A DNA stretch of 64,000 nucleotides from Auanema rhodensis. Lineage: Eukaryota > Nematoda > Chromadorea > Rhabditida > Rhabditidae. The notes beneath the pieces were generated by a model. The model was not told the origin of the DNA, did no database searches, and saw nothing but the letters and a program-made list of their open reading frames with translations. Positions 24,910-37,902 of this stretch are shown here, one piece after another. Within the stretch, counting starts at the first letter, position 1; each line of letters begins with the position of its first letter. The stretch is taken from assembly GCA_964057225.1 (NCBI GenBank), contig OZ059898.1:16841267-16905266 (forward strand), written 5' to 3'. Both the position numbers and the translations under genes were made by a program.

Positions 24910-27015
24910 TGCGCTAGCTTAAAAATGCACCGAGATATCAACTGATATAAGTTCACACTTATATCCTCGATTTTCACCCTGAAGAAATAATTTTTTCGTT
25001 GAATAACATTGTCCATCGTCTTTGCCTTGAAAAAAGGAAGCTAAAAACATCTACTTTTTGCTAAATTATTTTGAAGTTTTTCGAAAAAATTTTTGTCAAA
25101 ATGTTTTTGGAAGCAATGTTGAGTGTACATGGAAACTCAACATACACTAATGCATCATTTTTCAAACGATCATAACTAATTTTTGTATTAAGCGTTTCTC
25201 AATGTAGTATAGTGCATTTGATGCGGATTTTTAAGCTGCGTCGATCTGTGTTATCAGATTTGCGCTAGCTTAAAAATGCACCGAGATATCAACTGATATA
25301 AGTTCACACTTATATCCTCGATTTTCACCCTGAAGAAATAATTTTTTCGTTGAATAACATTGTCCATCGTCTTTGCCTTGAAAAAAGGAAGCTAAAAACA
25401 TCTACTTTTTGCTAAATTATTTTGAAGTTTTTCGAAAAAATTTTTGTCAAAATGTTTTTGGAAGCAATGTTGAGTGTACATGGAAACTCAACATACACTA
25501 ATGCATCATTTTTCAAACGATCATAACTAATTTTTGTATTAAGCGTTTCTCAATGTAGAATAGTGCATTTGATGCGGATTTTTAAGCTGCGTCGATCTGT
25601 GTTATCAGATTTGCGCTAGCTTAAAAATGCACCGAGATATCAACTGATATAAGTTCACACTTATATCCTCGATTTTCACCCTGAAGAAATAATTTTTTCG
25701 TTGAATAACATTGTCCATCGTCTTTGCCTTGAAAAAAGGAAGCTAAAAACATCTACTTTTTGCTAAATTATTTTGAAGTTTTTCGAAAAAATTTTTGTCA
25801 AAATGTTTTTGGAAGCAATGTTGAGTGTACATGGAAACTCAACATACACTAATGCATCATTTTTCAAACGATCATAACTAATTTTTGTATTAAGCGTTTC
25901 TCAATGTAGTATAGTGCATTTGATGCGGATTTTTAAGCTGCGTCGATCTGTGTTATCAGATTGGCGCTAGCTTAAAAATGCACCGAGATATCAACTGATA
26001 TAAGTTCACACTTATATCCTCGATTTTCACCCTGAAGAAATAATTTTTTCGTTGAATAACATTGTCCATCGTCTTTGCCTTGAAAAAAGGAATCTAAAAA
26101 CATCTACTTTTTGCTAAATTATTTTGAAATTTTTCGAAAAAATTTTTGTCAAAATGTTTTTGGAAGCAATGTTGAGTGTACATGGAAACTCAACATACAC
26201 TAATGCATCATTTTTCAAACGATCATAACTAATTTTTGTATTAAGCGTTTCTCAATGTAGTATAGTGCATTTGATGCGGATTTTTAAGCTGCGTTGATCT
26301 GTGTTATCAGATTTGCGCTAGCTTAAAAATGCACCGAGATATCAACTGATATAAGTTCACACTTATATCCTCGATTTTCACCCTGAAGAAAGAATTTTTT
26401 CGTTGAATAACATTGTCCATCGTCTTTGCCTTGAAAAAAGGAAGCTAAAAACATCTATTTTTTGCTAAATTATTTTGAAGTTTTTCGAAAAAATTTTTGT
26501 CAAAATGTTTTTGGAAGCAATGTTGAGTGTACATGGAAACTCAACATACACTAATGCATCATTTTTCAAACGATCATAACTAATTTTTGTATTAAGCGTT
26601 TCTCAATGTAGAATAGTGCATTTGATGCGGATTTTTAAGCTGCGTCGATCTGTGTTATCAGATTTGCGCTAGCTTAAAAATGCACCGAGATATCAACTGA
26701 TATAAGTTCACACTTATATCCTCGATTTTCACCCTGAAGAAATAATTTTTTCGTTGAATAACATTGTCCATCGTCTTTGCCTTGAAAAAAGGAAGCTAAA
26801 AACATCTACTTTTTGCTAAATTATTTTGAAGTTTTTCGAAAAAATTTTTGTCAAAATGTTTTTGGAAGCAATGTTGAGTGTACATGGAAACTCAACATAC
26901 ACTAATGCATCATTTTTCAAACGATCATAACTAATTTTTGTATTAAGCGTTTCTCAATGTAGTATAGTGCATTCGATGCGGATTTTCAAGCTGCGTCGAT
27001 CTGTGTTATGAGATT
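24910..27015 (+). repeat. K-class run (GGAAGCT monomers)
   Basis: Five of six monomers carry GGAAGCT in place of GGAATCT together with GAAGT, and several add GTAGAATAG in place of GTAGTATAG. The run is interrupted at 25963 by an N monomer preceded by the change TTGGCGC and ending in GCGTTGATC. Part of the run recurs at 41763-42815 and at 44221-45273. Repeated neighbours of one class suggest local single-monomer duplication. Confidence 0.75.
25261..25611 (+). repeat. Class K monomer (GGAAGCT)
   Basis: Class K is marked by GGAAGCTAAAAAC and GAAGT, with GTAGAATAG in about half of the copies. Members start at 19648, 24910, 25261, 25612, 26314, 26665, 32986, 33337, 41763, 42114, 44572, 44923, 50540 and 51242. 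Copies 32986 and 50540 share the private TTTGCATTGA; 26314 and 44572 share GAAGAAAGAATT. Confidence 0.8.
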
Positions 27016-27366
27016 TGCGCTATCTTAAAAATGCACCGAGATATCAACTGATATAAGTTCACACTTATATCCTCGATTTTCATCCTGAAGAAATAATTTT
27101 TTTGTTGAATAACATTGTCCATCGTCTTTGCCTCGAAAAAAAGAATCTAAAAACATCTACTTTTTGCTAAATTATTTTGAAGTTTTTCGAAAAAATTTTT
27201 GTCAAAATGTTTTTGGAAGCAATGTTGAGTGTACATGGAAACTCAACATACACTAATGCATCATTTTTCAAACGATCATAACTAATTTTTGTATTAAGCG
27301 TTTCTCAATGTAGTATAGTGCATTCGATGCGGATTTTTAAGCTGCGTCGATCTGTGTTATCAGATT
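27016..27366 (+). repeat. Class J monomer (GCTATCTT, loses NheI site)
   Basis: Class J has GCGCTATCTT in place of GCGCTAGCTT, TTCATCCTG in place of TTCACCCTG, TTTTTTTGTTG, and GCCTCGAAAAAAAG. Members start at 27016, 34039, 42816, 45274 and 51944. The NheI site present in other monomers is lost, so these should appear as dimers in a digest. All members lie in the duplicated 22-58 kb region, none in the left domain. Confidence 0.8.
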
Positions 27367-27717
27367 TGCGCTAGCTTAAAAATGCACCGAGATATCAACT
27401 GATATAAGTTCACACTTATATCCTCGATTTTCACCCTGAAGAATTAATTTTTTTGTTGAATAACATTGCCCATCGTCTTTGCCTTGAAAAAAGGAATCTA
27501 AAAACATCTACTTTTTGCTAAATTATTTTGAAATTTTTCGAAAAAATTTTTGTCAAAATGTTTTTGGAAGCAATGTTGAGTGTACATGGAAACTCAACAT
27601 ACACTAATGCATCATTTTTCAAACGATCATAACAAATTTTTGTATTAAGCGTTTCTCAATGTAGTATAGTGCATTCGATGCGGATTTTTAAGCTGCGTCG
27701 ATCTGTGTTATGAGATT

Positions 27718-28068
27718 TGCGCTAGCTTAAAAATGCACCGAGATATCAACTGATATAAGTTCACACTTATATCCTCGATTTTCACCCTGAAGAATTAATT
27801 TTTTCGTTGAATAACATTGTCCATCGTCTTTGCTTTGAAAAAAGGAATCTAAAAACATCTACTTTTTGCTAAATTATTTTGAAATTTTTCGAAAAAATTT
27901 TTGTCAAAATGTTTTTGGAAGCAATGTTGAGTGTACATGGAAACTCAACATACACTAATGCATCATTTTTCAAACGATCATAACTAATTTTTGTATTAAG
28001 CGTTTCTCAATGTAGTATAGTGCATTCGATGCGGATTTTTAAACTGCGTCGATCTGTGTTATCAGATT
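27718..28068 (+). repeat. Class M monomer (GAATTAATTTTTTCG, GCTTTG)
   Basis: Class M combines the GAATTAA start of class B with TTTTTTCG and TGTCC, and adds TTTGCTTTGAAA in place of TTTGCCTTGAAA. Members start at 27718, 34390, 35795, 43518, 45976, 52295, 53700 and 55807. Those at 27718, 43518 and 45976 also share AAACTGCG near the 3' end. Class M is always followed by a class L monomer. Confidence 0.8.
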
Positions 28069-28420
28069 TGCGCTAGCTTAAAAATGCACCGAGATATCAA
28101 CTGATATAAGTTCACACTTATATCTTCGATTTTCACCCTGAAGAAATAATTTTTCTCGTTGAATAACATTGTCCATCGTCTTTGCCTTGAAAAAAGGAAT
28201 CTAAAAACATCTACTTTTTGCTAAATTATTCTGAAATTTTTCGAAAAAATTTTTGTCAAAATGTTTTTGGAAGCAATGTTGAGTGTACATGGAAACTCAA
28301 CATACACTAATGCATCATTTTTCAAACGATCATAACTAATTTTTGTATTAAGCGTTTCTCAATGTAGTATAGTGCATTCGATGCGGATTTTTAAGCTGCG
28401 TCGATCTGTGTTATGAGATT

Positions 28421-28772
28421 TGCGCTAGCTTAAAAATGCACCGAGATATCAACTGATATAAGTTCACACTTATATCCTCGATTTTCACCCTGAAGAAATA
28501 ATTTTTCTCGTTGAATAACATTGTCCATCGTCTTTGCCTTGAAAAAAGGAATCTAAAAACATCTACTTTTTGCTAAATTATTCTGAAATTTTTCGAAAAA
28601 ATTTTTGTCAAAATGTTTTTGGAAGCAATGTTGAGTGTACATGGAAACTCAACATACACTAATGCATCATTTTTCAAACGATCATAACTAATTTTTGTAT
28701 TAAGCGTTTCTCAATGTAGTATAGTGCATTCGATGCGGATTTTTAAGCTGCGTCGATCTGTGTTATGAGATT
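28421..28772 (+). repeat. Class L monomer (352 bp, TTTTTCTCG)
   Basis: Class L has TTTTTCTCGTTG in place of TTTTTTCGTTG (1 bp longer) and TTCTGAAAT in place of TTTTGAAAT. Members start at 28069, 28421, 28773, 30176, 30528, 34741, 36146, 43869, 46327, 47730, 48082, 52646, 54051 and 56158. Those following an AAACTGCG monomer share TATCTTCG; several end in GCGTCAATC. Three adjacent members at 28069-29124 indicate local amplification that is absent from copy 2. Confidence 0.8.
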
Positions 28773-31700
28773 TGCGCTAGCTTAAAAATGCACCGAGATA
28801 TCAACTGATATAAGTTCACACTTATATCCTCGATTTTCACCCTGAAGAAATAATTTTTCTCGTTGAATAACATTGTCCATCGTCTTTGCCTTGAAAAAAG
28901 GAATCTAAAAACATCTACTTTTTGCTAAATTATTCTGAAATTTTTCGAAAAAATTTTTGTCAAAATGTTTTTGGAAGCAATGTTGAGTGTACATGGAAAC
29001 TCAACATACACTAATGCATCATTTTTCAAACGATCATAACTAATTTTTGTATTAAGCGTTTCTCAATGTAGTATAGTGCATTCGATGCGGATTTTTAAGC
29101 TGCGTCAATCTGTGTTATGAGATTTGCGCTAGCTTAAAAATGCACCGAGATATCAACTGATATAAGTTCACACTTAATCCTCGATTTTCACCCTGAAGAA
29201 TTAATTTTTTTGTTGAATAACATTGCCCATCGTCTTTGCCTTGAAAAAAGGAATCTAAAAACATCTACTTTTTGCTAAATTATTTTGAAATTTTTCGAAA
29301 AAATTTTTGTCAAAATGTTTTTGGAAGCAATGTTGAGTGTACATGGAAACTCAACATACACTAATGCATCATTTTTCAAACGATCATAACTAAATTTTGT
29401 ATTAAGCGTTTCTCAATGTAGTATAGTGCATTCGATGCGGATTTTTAAGCTGCGTCGATCTGTGTTATCAGATTTGCGCTAGCTTAAAAATGCACCGAGA
29501 TATCAACTGATATAAGTTCACACTTATATCCTCGATTTTCACCCTGAAGAAATAATTTTTTCGTTGAATAACATTGTCCATCGTCTTTGCCTTGAGAAAA
29601 GGAATCTAAAAACATCTACTTCTTGCTAAATTATTTTGAAATTTTTCGAAAAAATTTTTGTCAAAATGTTTTTGGATGCAATTTTGAGTGTACATGGAAA
29701 CTCAACATACACTAATGCATCATTTTTCAAACGATCATAACTAATTTTTGTATTAAGCGTTTCTCAATGTAGTATAGTGCATTTGATGCGGATTTTTAAG
29801 CTGCGTCGATCTGTGTTATCAAATTTGCGCTAGCTTAAAAATGCACCGAGATATCAACTGATATAAGTTCACACTTATATCCTCGATTTTCACCCTGAAG
29901 AAATAATTTTTTGTTGAATAACATTGTCCATCGTCTTTGCCTTGAAAAAAGGAATCTAAAAACATCTACTTTTTGCTAAATTATTTTGAAATTTTCCGAA
30001 AAAATTTTTGTCAAAATGTTTTTGGAAGCAATGTTGAGTGTACATGGAAACTCAACATACACTAATGCATCATTTTTCAAACGATCATAACTAATTTTTG
30101 TATTAAGCGTTTCTCAATGTAGTATAGTGCATTCGATGCGGATTTTTAAACTGCGTCGATCTGTGTTATCAGATTTGCGCTAGCTTAAAAATGCACCGAG
30201 ATATCAACTGATATAAGTTCACACTTATATCTTCGATTTTCACCCTGAAGAAATAATTTTTCTCGTTGAATAACATTGTCCATCGTCTTTGCCTTGAAAA
30301 AAGGAATCTAAAAACATCTACTTTTTGCTAAATTATTCTGAAATTTTTCGAAAAAATTTTTGTCAAAATGTTTTTGGAAGCAATGTTGAGTGTACATGGA
30401 AACTCAACATACACTAATGCATCATTTTTCAAACGATCATAACTAATTTTTGTATTAAGCGTTTCTCAATGTAGTATAGTGCATTCGATGCGGATTTTTA
30501 AGCTGCGTCGATCTGTGTTATGAGATTTGCGCTAGCTTAAAAATGCACCGAGATATCAACTGATATAAGTTCACACTTATATCCTCGATTTTCACCCTGA
30601 AGAAATAATTTTTCTCGTTGAATAACATTGTCCATCGTCTTTGCCTTGAAAAAAGGAATCTAAAAACATCTACTTTTTGCTAAATTATTCTGAAATTTTT
30701 CGAAAAAGTTTTTGTCAAAATGTTTTTGGAAGCAATGTTGAGTGTACATGGAAACTCAACATACACTAATGCATCATTTTTCAAACGATCATAACTAATT
30801 TTTGTATTAAGCGTTTCTCAATGTAGTATAGTGCATTCGATGCGGATTTTTAAGCTGCGTCAATCTGTGTTATGAGATTTGCGCTAGCTTAAAAATGCAC
30901 CGAGATATCAACTGATATAAGTTCACACTTATATCCTCGATTTTCACCCTGAAGAAATAATTTTTTCGTTGAATAACATTGTCCATCGTCTTTGCCTTGA
31001 AAAAAGGAATCTAAAAACATCTACTTTTTGCTAAATTATTTTGAAGTTTTTCGAAAAAATTTTTGTCAAAATGTTTTTGGAAGCAATGTTGAGTGTACAT
31101 GGAAACTCAACATACACTAATGCATCATTTTTCAAACGATCATAACTAATTTTTGTATTAAGCGTTTCTCAATGTAGTATAGTGCATTCGATGCGGATTT
31201 TCAAGCTGCGTCGATCTGTGTTATCAGATTTGCGCTAGCTTAAAAATGCACCGAGATATCAACTGATATAAGTTCACACTTATATCCTCGATTTTCACCC
31301 TGAAGAATTAATTTTTTTGTTGAATAACATTGCCCATCGTCTTTGCCTTGAAAAAAGGAATCTAAAAACATCTACTTTTTGCTAAATTATTTTGAAATTT
31401 TTCGAAAAAATTTTTGTCAAAATGTTTTTGGAAGCAATGTTGAGTGTACATGGAAACTCAACATACACTAATGCATCATTTTTCAAACGATCATAACTAA
31501 ATTTTGTATTAAGCGTTTCTCAATGTAGTATAGTGCATTCGATGCGGATTTTTAAGCTGCGTCGATCTGTGTTATCAGATTTGCGCTAGCTTAAAAATGC
31601 ACCGAGATATCAACTGATATAAGTTCACACTTATATCCTCGATTTTCACCCTGAAGAAATAATTTTTTCGTTGAATAACATTGTCCATCGTCTTTGCCTT

Positions 31701-34389
31701 GAGAAAAGGAATTTGAAAACATCTACTTTTTGCTGAATTATTTTGAAATTTTTCGAAAAAATTTTTGTCAAAATGTTTTTGGAAGCAATGTTGAGTGTAC
31801 ATGGAAACTCAACATACAATAATGCACCATTTTTCAAACGATCATAACTAATTTTTGTATTAAGCGTTTCTCAATGTAGTATAGTGCATTCGATGCGGAT
31901 TTTTAAGCTGCGTCGATCTGTGTTATCAGATTTGCGCTAGCTTAAAAATGCACCGAGATATCAACTGATATAAGTTCACACTTATATCCTCGATTTTCAC
32001 CCTGAAGAAATAATTTTTTCGTTGAATAACATTGTCCATCGTCTTTGCCTTGAAAAAAGGGATCTAAAAACATCTACTTTTTGCTAAATTATTTTGAAAT
32101 TTTTCGAAAAAATTTTTGTCAAAATGTTTTTGGAAGCAATGTTGAGTGTACATGGAAACTCAACATACACTAATGCATCATTTTTCAAACGATCATAACT
32201 AATTTTTGTATTAAGCGTTTCTCAATGTAGTATAGTGCATTCGATGCGGATTTTTAAGCTGCGTCGATCTGTGTTATCAGATTTGCGCTAGCTTAAAAAT
32301 GCACCGAGATATCAACTGATATAAGTTCACACTTATATCCTCGATTTTCACCCTGAAGAAATAATTTTTTCGTTGAATAACATTGTCCATCGTCTTTGCC
32401 TTGAAAAAAGGAATCTAAAAACATCTACTTTTCGCTAAATTATTTTGAAGTTTTTCGAAAAAATTTTTGTCAAAATGTTTTTGGAAGCAATGTTGAGTGT
32501 ACATGGAAACTCAACATACACTAATGCATCATTTTTCAAACGATCATAACTAATTTTTGTATTAAGCGTTTCTCAATGTAGTATAGTGCATTCGATGCGG
32601 ATTGTTAAGCTGCGTCGATCTGTGTTATCAGATTTGCGCTAGCTTAAAAATGCACCGAGATATCAACTGATATAAGTTCACACTTATATCCTCGATTTTC
32701 ACCCTGAAGAAATAATTTTTTCGTTGAATAACATTGTCCATCGTCTTTGCCTTGAGAAAAGGAATTTGAAAACATCTACTTTTTGCTAAATTATTTTGAA
32801 ATTTTTCGAAAAAATTTTTGTCAAAATGTTTTTGGAAGCAATGTTGAGTGTACATGGAAACTCAACATACACTAATGCATCATTTTTCAAACGATCATAA
32901 CTAATTTTTGTATTAAGCGTTTCTCAATGTAGTATAGTGCATTTGATGCGGATTTTTAAGCTGCGTCGATCTGTGTTATCAGATTTGCGCTAGCTTAAAA
33001 ATGCACCGAGATATCAACTGATATAAGTTCACACTTATATCCTCGATTTTCACCCTGAAGAAATAATTTTTTCGTTGAATAACATTGTCCATCGTCTTTG
33101 CATTGAAAAAAGGAAGCTAAAAACATCTACTTTTTGCTAAATTATTTTGAAGTTTTTCGAAAAAATTTTTGTCAAAATGTTTTTGGAAGCAATGTTGAGT
33201 GTACATGGAAACTCAACATACACTAATGCATCATTTTTCAAACGATCATAACTAATTTTTGTATTAAGCGTTTCTCAATGTAGAATAGTGCATTTGATGC
33301 GGATTTTTAAGCTGCGTCGATCTGTGTTATCAGATTTGCGCTAGCTTAAAAATGCACCGAGATATCAACTGATATAAGTTCACACTTATATCCTCGATTT
33401 TCACCCTGAAGAAATAATTTTTTCGTTGAATAACATTGTCCATCGTCTTTGCCTTGAAAAAAGGAAGCTAAAAACATCTACTTTTTGCTAAATTATTTTG
33501 AAGTTTTTCGAAAAAATTTTTGTCAAAATGTTTTTGGAAGCAATGTTGAGTGTACATGGAAACTCAACATACACTAATGCATCATTTTTCAAACGATCAT
33601 AACTAATTTTTGTATTAAGCGTTTCTCAATGTAGTATAGTGCATTTGATGCGGATTTTCAAGCTGCGTCGATCTGTGTTATCAGATTGGCGCTAGCTTAA
33701 AAATGCACCGAGATATCAACTGATATAAGTTCACACTTATATCCTCGATTTTCACCCTGAAGAAATAATTTTTTCGTTGAATAACATTGTCCATCGTCTT
33801 TGCCTTGAAAAAAGGAATCTAAAAACATCTACTTTTCGCTAAATTATTTTGAAGTTTTTCGAAAAAATTTTTGTCAAAATGTTTTTGGAAGCAATGTTGA
33901 GTGTACATGGAAACTCAACATACACTAATGCATCATTTTTCAAACGATCATAACTAATTTTTGTATTAAGCGTTTCTCAATGTAGTATAGTGCATTCGAT
34001 GCGGATTTTCAAGCTGCGTCGATCTGTGTTATGAGATTTGCGCTATCTTAAAAATGCACCGAGATATCAACTGATATAAGTTCACACTTATATCCTCGAT
34101 TTTCATCCTGAAGAAATAATTTTTTTGTTGAATAACATTGTCCATCGTCTTTGCCTCGAAAAAAAGAATCTAAAAACATCTACTTTTTGCTAAATTATTT
34201 TGAAGTTTTTCGAAAAAATTTTTGTCAAAATGTTTTTGGAAGCAATGTTGAGTGTACATGGAAACTCAACATACACTAATGCATCATTTTTCAAACGATC
34301 ATAACTAATTTTTGTATTAAGCGTTTCTCAATGTAGTATAGTGCATTCGATGCGGATTTTTAAGCTGCGTCGATCTGTGTTATGAGATT

Positions 34390-36848
34390 TGCGCTAGCTT
34401 AAAAATGCACCGAGATATCAACTGATATAAGTTCACACTTATATCCTCGATTTTCACCCTGAAGAATTAATTTTTTCGTTGAATAACATTGTCCATCGTC
34501 TTTGCTTTGAAAAAAGGAATCTAAAAACATCTACTTTTTGCTAAATTATTTTGAAATTTTTCGAAAAAATTTTTGTCAAAATGTTTTTGGAAGCAATGTT
34601 GAGTGTACATGGAAACTCAACATACACTAATGCATCATTTTTCAAACGATCATAACTAATTTTTGTATTAAGCGTTTCTCAATGTAGTATAGTGCATTCG
34701 ATGCGGATTTTTAAGCTGCGTCGATCTGTGTTATGAGATTTGCGCTAGCTTAAAAATGCACCGAGATATCAACTGATATAAGTTCACACTTATATCCTCG
34801 ATTTTCACCCTGAAGAAATAATTTTTCTCGTTGAATAACATTGTCCATCGTCTTTGCCTTGAAAAAAGGAATCTAAAAACATCTACTTTTTGCTAAATTA
34901 TTCTGAAATTTTTCGAAAAAATTTTTGTCAAAATGTTTTTGGAAGCAATGTTGAGTGTACATGGAAACTCAACATACACTAATGCATCATTTTTCAAACG
35001 ATCATAACTAATTTTTGTATTAAGCGTTTCTCAATGTAGTATAGTGCATTCGATGCGGATTTTTAAGCTGCGTCAATCTGTGTTATGAGATTTGCGCTAG
35101 CTTGAAAATGCACCGAGATATCAACTGATATAAGTTCACACTTATATCCTCGATTTTCACCCTGAAGAAATAATTTTTTCGTTGAATAACATTGTCCATC
35201 GTCTTTGCCTTGAAAAAAGGAATCTAAAAACATCTACTTTTTGCTAAATTATTTTGAAGTTTTTCGAAAAAATTTTTGTCAAAATGTTTTTGGAAGCAAT
35301 GTTGAGTGTACATGGAAACTCAACATACACTAATGCATCATTTTTCAAACGATCATAACTAATTTTTGTATTAAGCGTTTCTCAATGTAGTATAGTGCAT
35401 TCGATGCGGATTTTTAAGCTGCGTCGATCTGTGTTATGAGATTTGCGCTAGCTTAAAAATGCACCGAGATATCAACTGATATAAGTTCACACTTATATCC
35501 TCGATTTTCACCCTGAAGAAATAATTTTTTCGTTGAATAACATTGTCCATCGTCTTTGCCTTGAAAAAAGGAATCTAAAAACATCTACTTTTTGCTAAAT
35601 TATTTTGAAGTTTTTCGAAAAAATTTTTGTCAAAATGTTTTTGGAAGCAATGTTGAGTGTACATGGAAACTCAACATACACTAATGCATCATTTTTCAAA
35701 CGATCATAACTAATTTTTGTATTAAGCGTTTCTCAATGTAGTATAGTGCATTCGATGCGGATTTTTAAGCTGCGTCGATCTGTGTTATGAGATTTGCGCT
35801 AGCTTAAAAATGCACCGAGATATCAACTGATATAAGTTCACACTTATATCCTCGATTTTCACCCTGAAGAATTAATTTTTTCGTTGAATAACATTGTCCA
35901 TCGTCTTTGCTTTGAAAAAAGGAATCTAAAAACATCTACTTTTTGCTAAATTATTTTGAAATTTTTCGAAAAAATTTTTGTCAAAATGTTTTTGGAAGCA
36001 ATGTTGAGTGTACATGGAAACTCAACATACACTAATGCATCATTTTTCAAACGATCATAACTAATTTTTGTATTAAGCGTTTCTCAATGTAGTATAGTGC
36101 ATTCGATGCGGATTTTTAAGCTGCGTCGATCTGTGTTATGAGATTTGCGCTAGCTTAAAAATGCACCGAGATATCAACTGATATAAGTTCACACTTATAT
36201 CCTCGATTTTCACCCTGAAGAAATAATTTTTCTCGTTGAATAACATTGTCCATCGTCTTTGCCTTGAAAAAAGGAATCTAAAAACATCTACTTTTTGCTA
36301 AATTATTCTGAAATTTTTCGAAAAAATTTTTGTCAAAATGTTTTTGGAAGCAATGTTGAGTGTACATGGAAACTCAACATACACTAATGCATCATTTTTC
36401 AAACGATCATAACTAATTTTTGTATTAAGCGTTTCTCAATGTAGTATAGTGCATTCGATGCGGATTTTTAAGCTGCGTCAATCTGTGTTATGAGATTTGC
36501 GCTAGCTTGAAAATGCACCGAGATATCAACTGATATAAGTTCACACTTATATCCTCGATTTTCACCCTGAAGAAATAATTTTTTCGTTGAATAACATTGT
36601 CCATCGTCTTTGCCTTGAAAAAAGGAATCTAAAAACATCTACTTTTTGCTAAATTATCTTGAAGTTTTTCGAAAAAATTTTTGTCAAAATGTTTTTGGAA
36701 GCAATGTTGAGTGTACATGGAAACTCAACATACACTAATGCATCATTTTTCAAACGATCATAACTAATTTTTGTATTAAGCGTTTCTCAATGTAGTATAG
36801 TGCATTCGATGCGGATTTTCAAGCTGCGTCGATCTGTGTTATCAGATT
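34390..36848 (+). repeat. Four-monomer HOR M-L-N-N
   Basis: The order M (34390), L (34741), N with GCTTGAAAATG (35093), N (35444) is followed by M (35795), L (36146), N with GCTTG (36498), giving a repeat offset of 1405 bp. The same pattern occurs in copy 2 at 52295, 53700 and, after a further duplication, 55807. Most of these monomers end in TTATGAGATT rather than TTATCAGATT. Confidence 0.8.
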
Positions 36849-37550
36849 TGCGCTAGCTTAAAAATGCACCGAGATATCAACTGATATAAGTTCACACTTA
36901 TATCCTCGATTTTCACCCTGAAGAATTAATTTTTTTGTTGAATAACATTGCCCATCGTCTTTGCCTTGAAAAAAGGAATCTAAAAACATCTACTTTTTGC
37001 TAAATTATTTTGAAATTTTTCGAAAAAATTTTTGTCAAAATGTTTTTGGAAGCAATGTTGAGTGTACATGGAAACTCAACATACACTAATGCATCATTTT
37101 TCAAACGATCATAACTAAATTTTGTATTAAGCGTTTCTCAATGTAGTATAGTGCATTCGATGCGGATTTTTAAGCTGCGTCGATCTGTGTTATCAGATTT
37201 GCGCTAGCTTAAAAATGCACCGAGATATCAACTGATATAAGTTCACACTTATATCCTCGATTTTCACCCTGAAGAAATAATTTTTTCGTTGAATAACATT
37301 GTCCATCGTCTTTGCCTTGAGAAAAGGAATTTGAAAACATCTACTTTTTGCTGAATTATTTTGAAATTTTTCGAAAAAATTTTTGTCAAAATGTTTTTGG
37401 AAGCAATGTTGAGTGTACATGGAAACTCAACATACAATAATGCACCATTTTTCAAACAATCATAACTAATTTTTGTATTAAGCATTTTTCAATGTAGTAT
37501 AGTGCATTTGATGCGGATTTTTAAGCTGCGTCGATCTGTGTTATCAAATT

Positions 37551-37902
37551 TGCGCTAGCTTAAAAATGCACCGAGATATCAACTGATATAAGTTCACACT
37601 TATATCCTCGATTTTCACCCTGAAGAAATAATTTTTTTCGTTGAATAACATTGTCCATCGTCTTGGCCTTGAAAAAAGGAATCTAAAAACATCTACTTTT
37701 TGCTAAATTATTCTGAAATTTTTCGAAAAAATTTTTGTCAAAATGTTTTTGGATGCAATTTTGAGTGTACATGGAAACTCAACATACACTAATGCATCAT
37801 TTTTCAAACGATCATAACTAATTTTTGTATTAAGCGTTTCTCAATGTAGAATAGTGCATTTGATGCGGATTTTTAAGCTGCGTCGATCTGTGTTATCAGA
37901 TT
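37551..37902 (+). repeat. Chimeric monomer at the end of duplication copy 1
   Basis: The first part matches 57563 (T7 run, CTTGGCC, TTCTG, GGATGCAATTTTGAG), but the end has GTAGAATAG and TCAGATT, as in class K, where 57563 has GTAGTATAG and TCAAATT. The switch lies between phase 209 and 299. It marks the right breakpoint of copy 1. Confidence 0.65.

Larger units (their letters stand above)
22103..37902 (+). repeat. Large segmental duplication, copy 1
   Basis: This 15.8-kb stretch has a colinear partner at 38956-57914. Matching blocks and offsets: 22103-24909 (+16853); 25261-26313 (+16502); 25963-28420 (+18258); 29125-33336 (+17554); 33337-36848 (+17905); 36849-37902 (+20012). Offsets change only by whole monomers, so the copies differ by gain or loss of complete units. 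Within matched units few substitutions are visible: in 29125-33336 I noticed three (phases corresponding to 30176, 30528 and 32284 monomers), though I did not align every base. Confidence 0.85.

Noticed and set aside
31646-31837. 63- and 73-codon minus-strand frames (also at 37264, 49200 and 57276)
   Set aside because: They overlap the 75-codon frame out of register, appear only in class O copies with CATACAATAATG, and at least the 31646-31837 one begins at TTG. They are shadows of the repeat.
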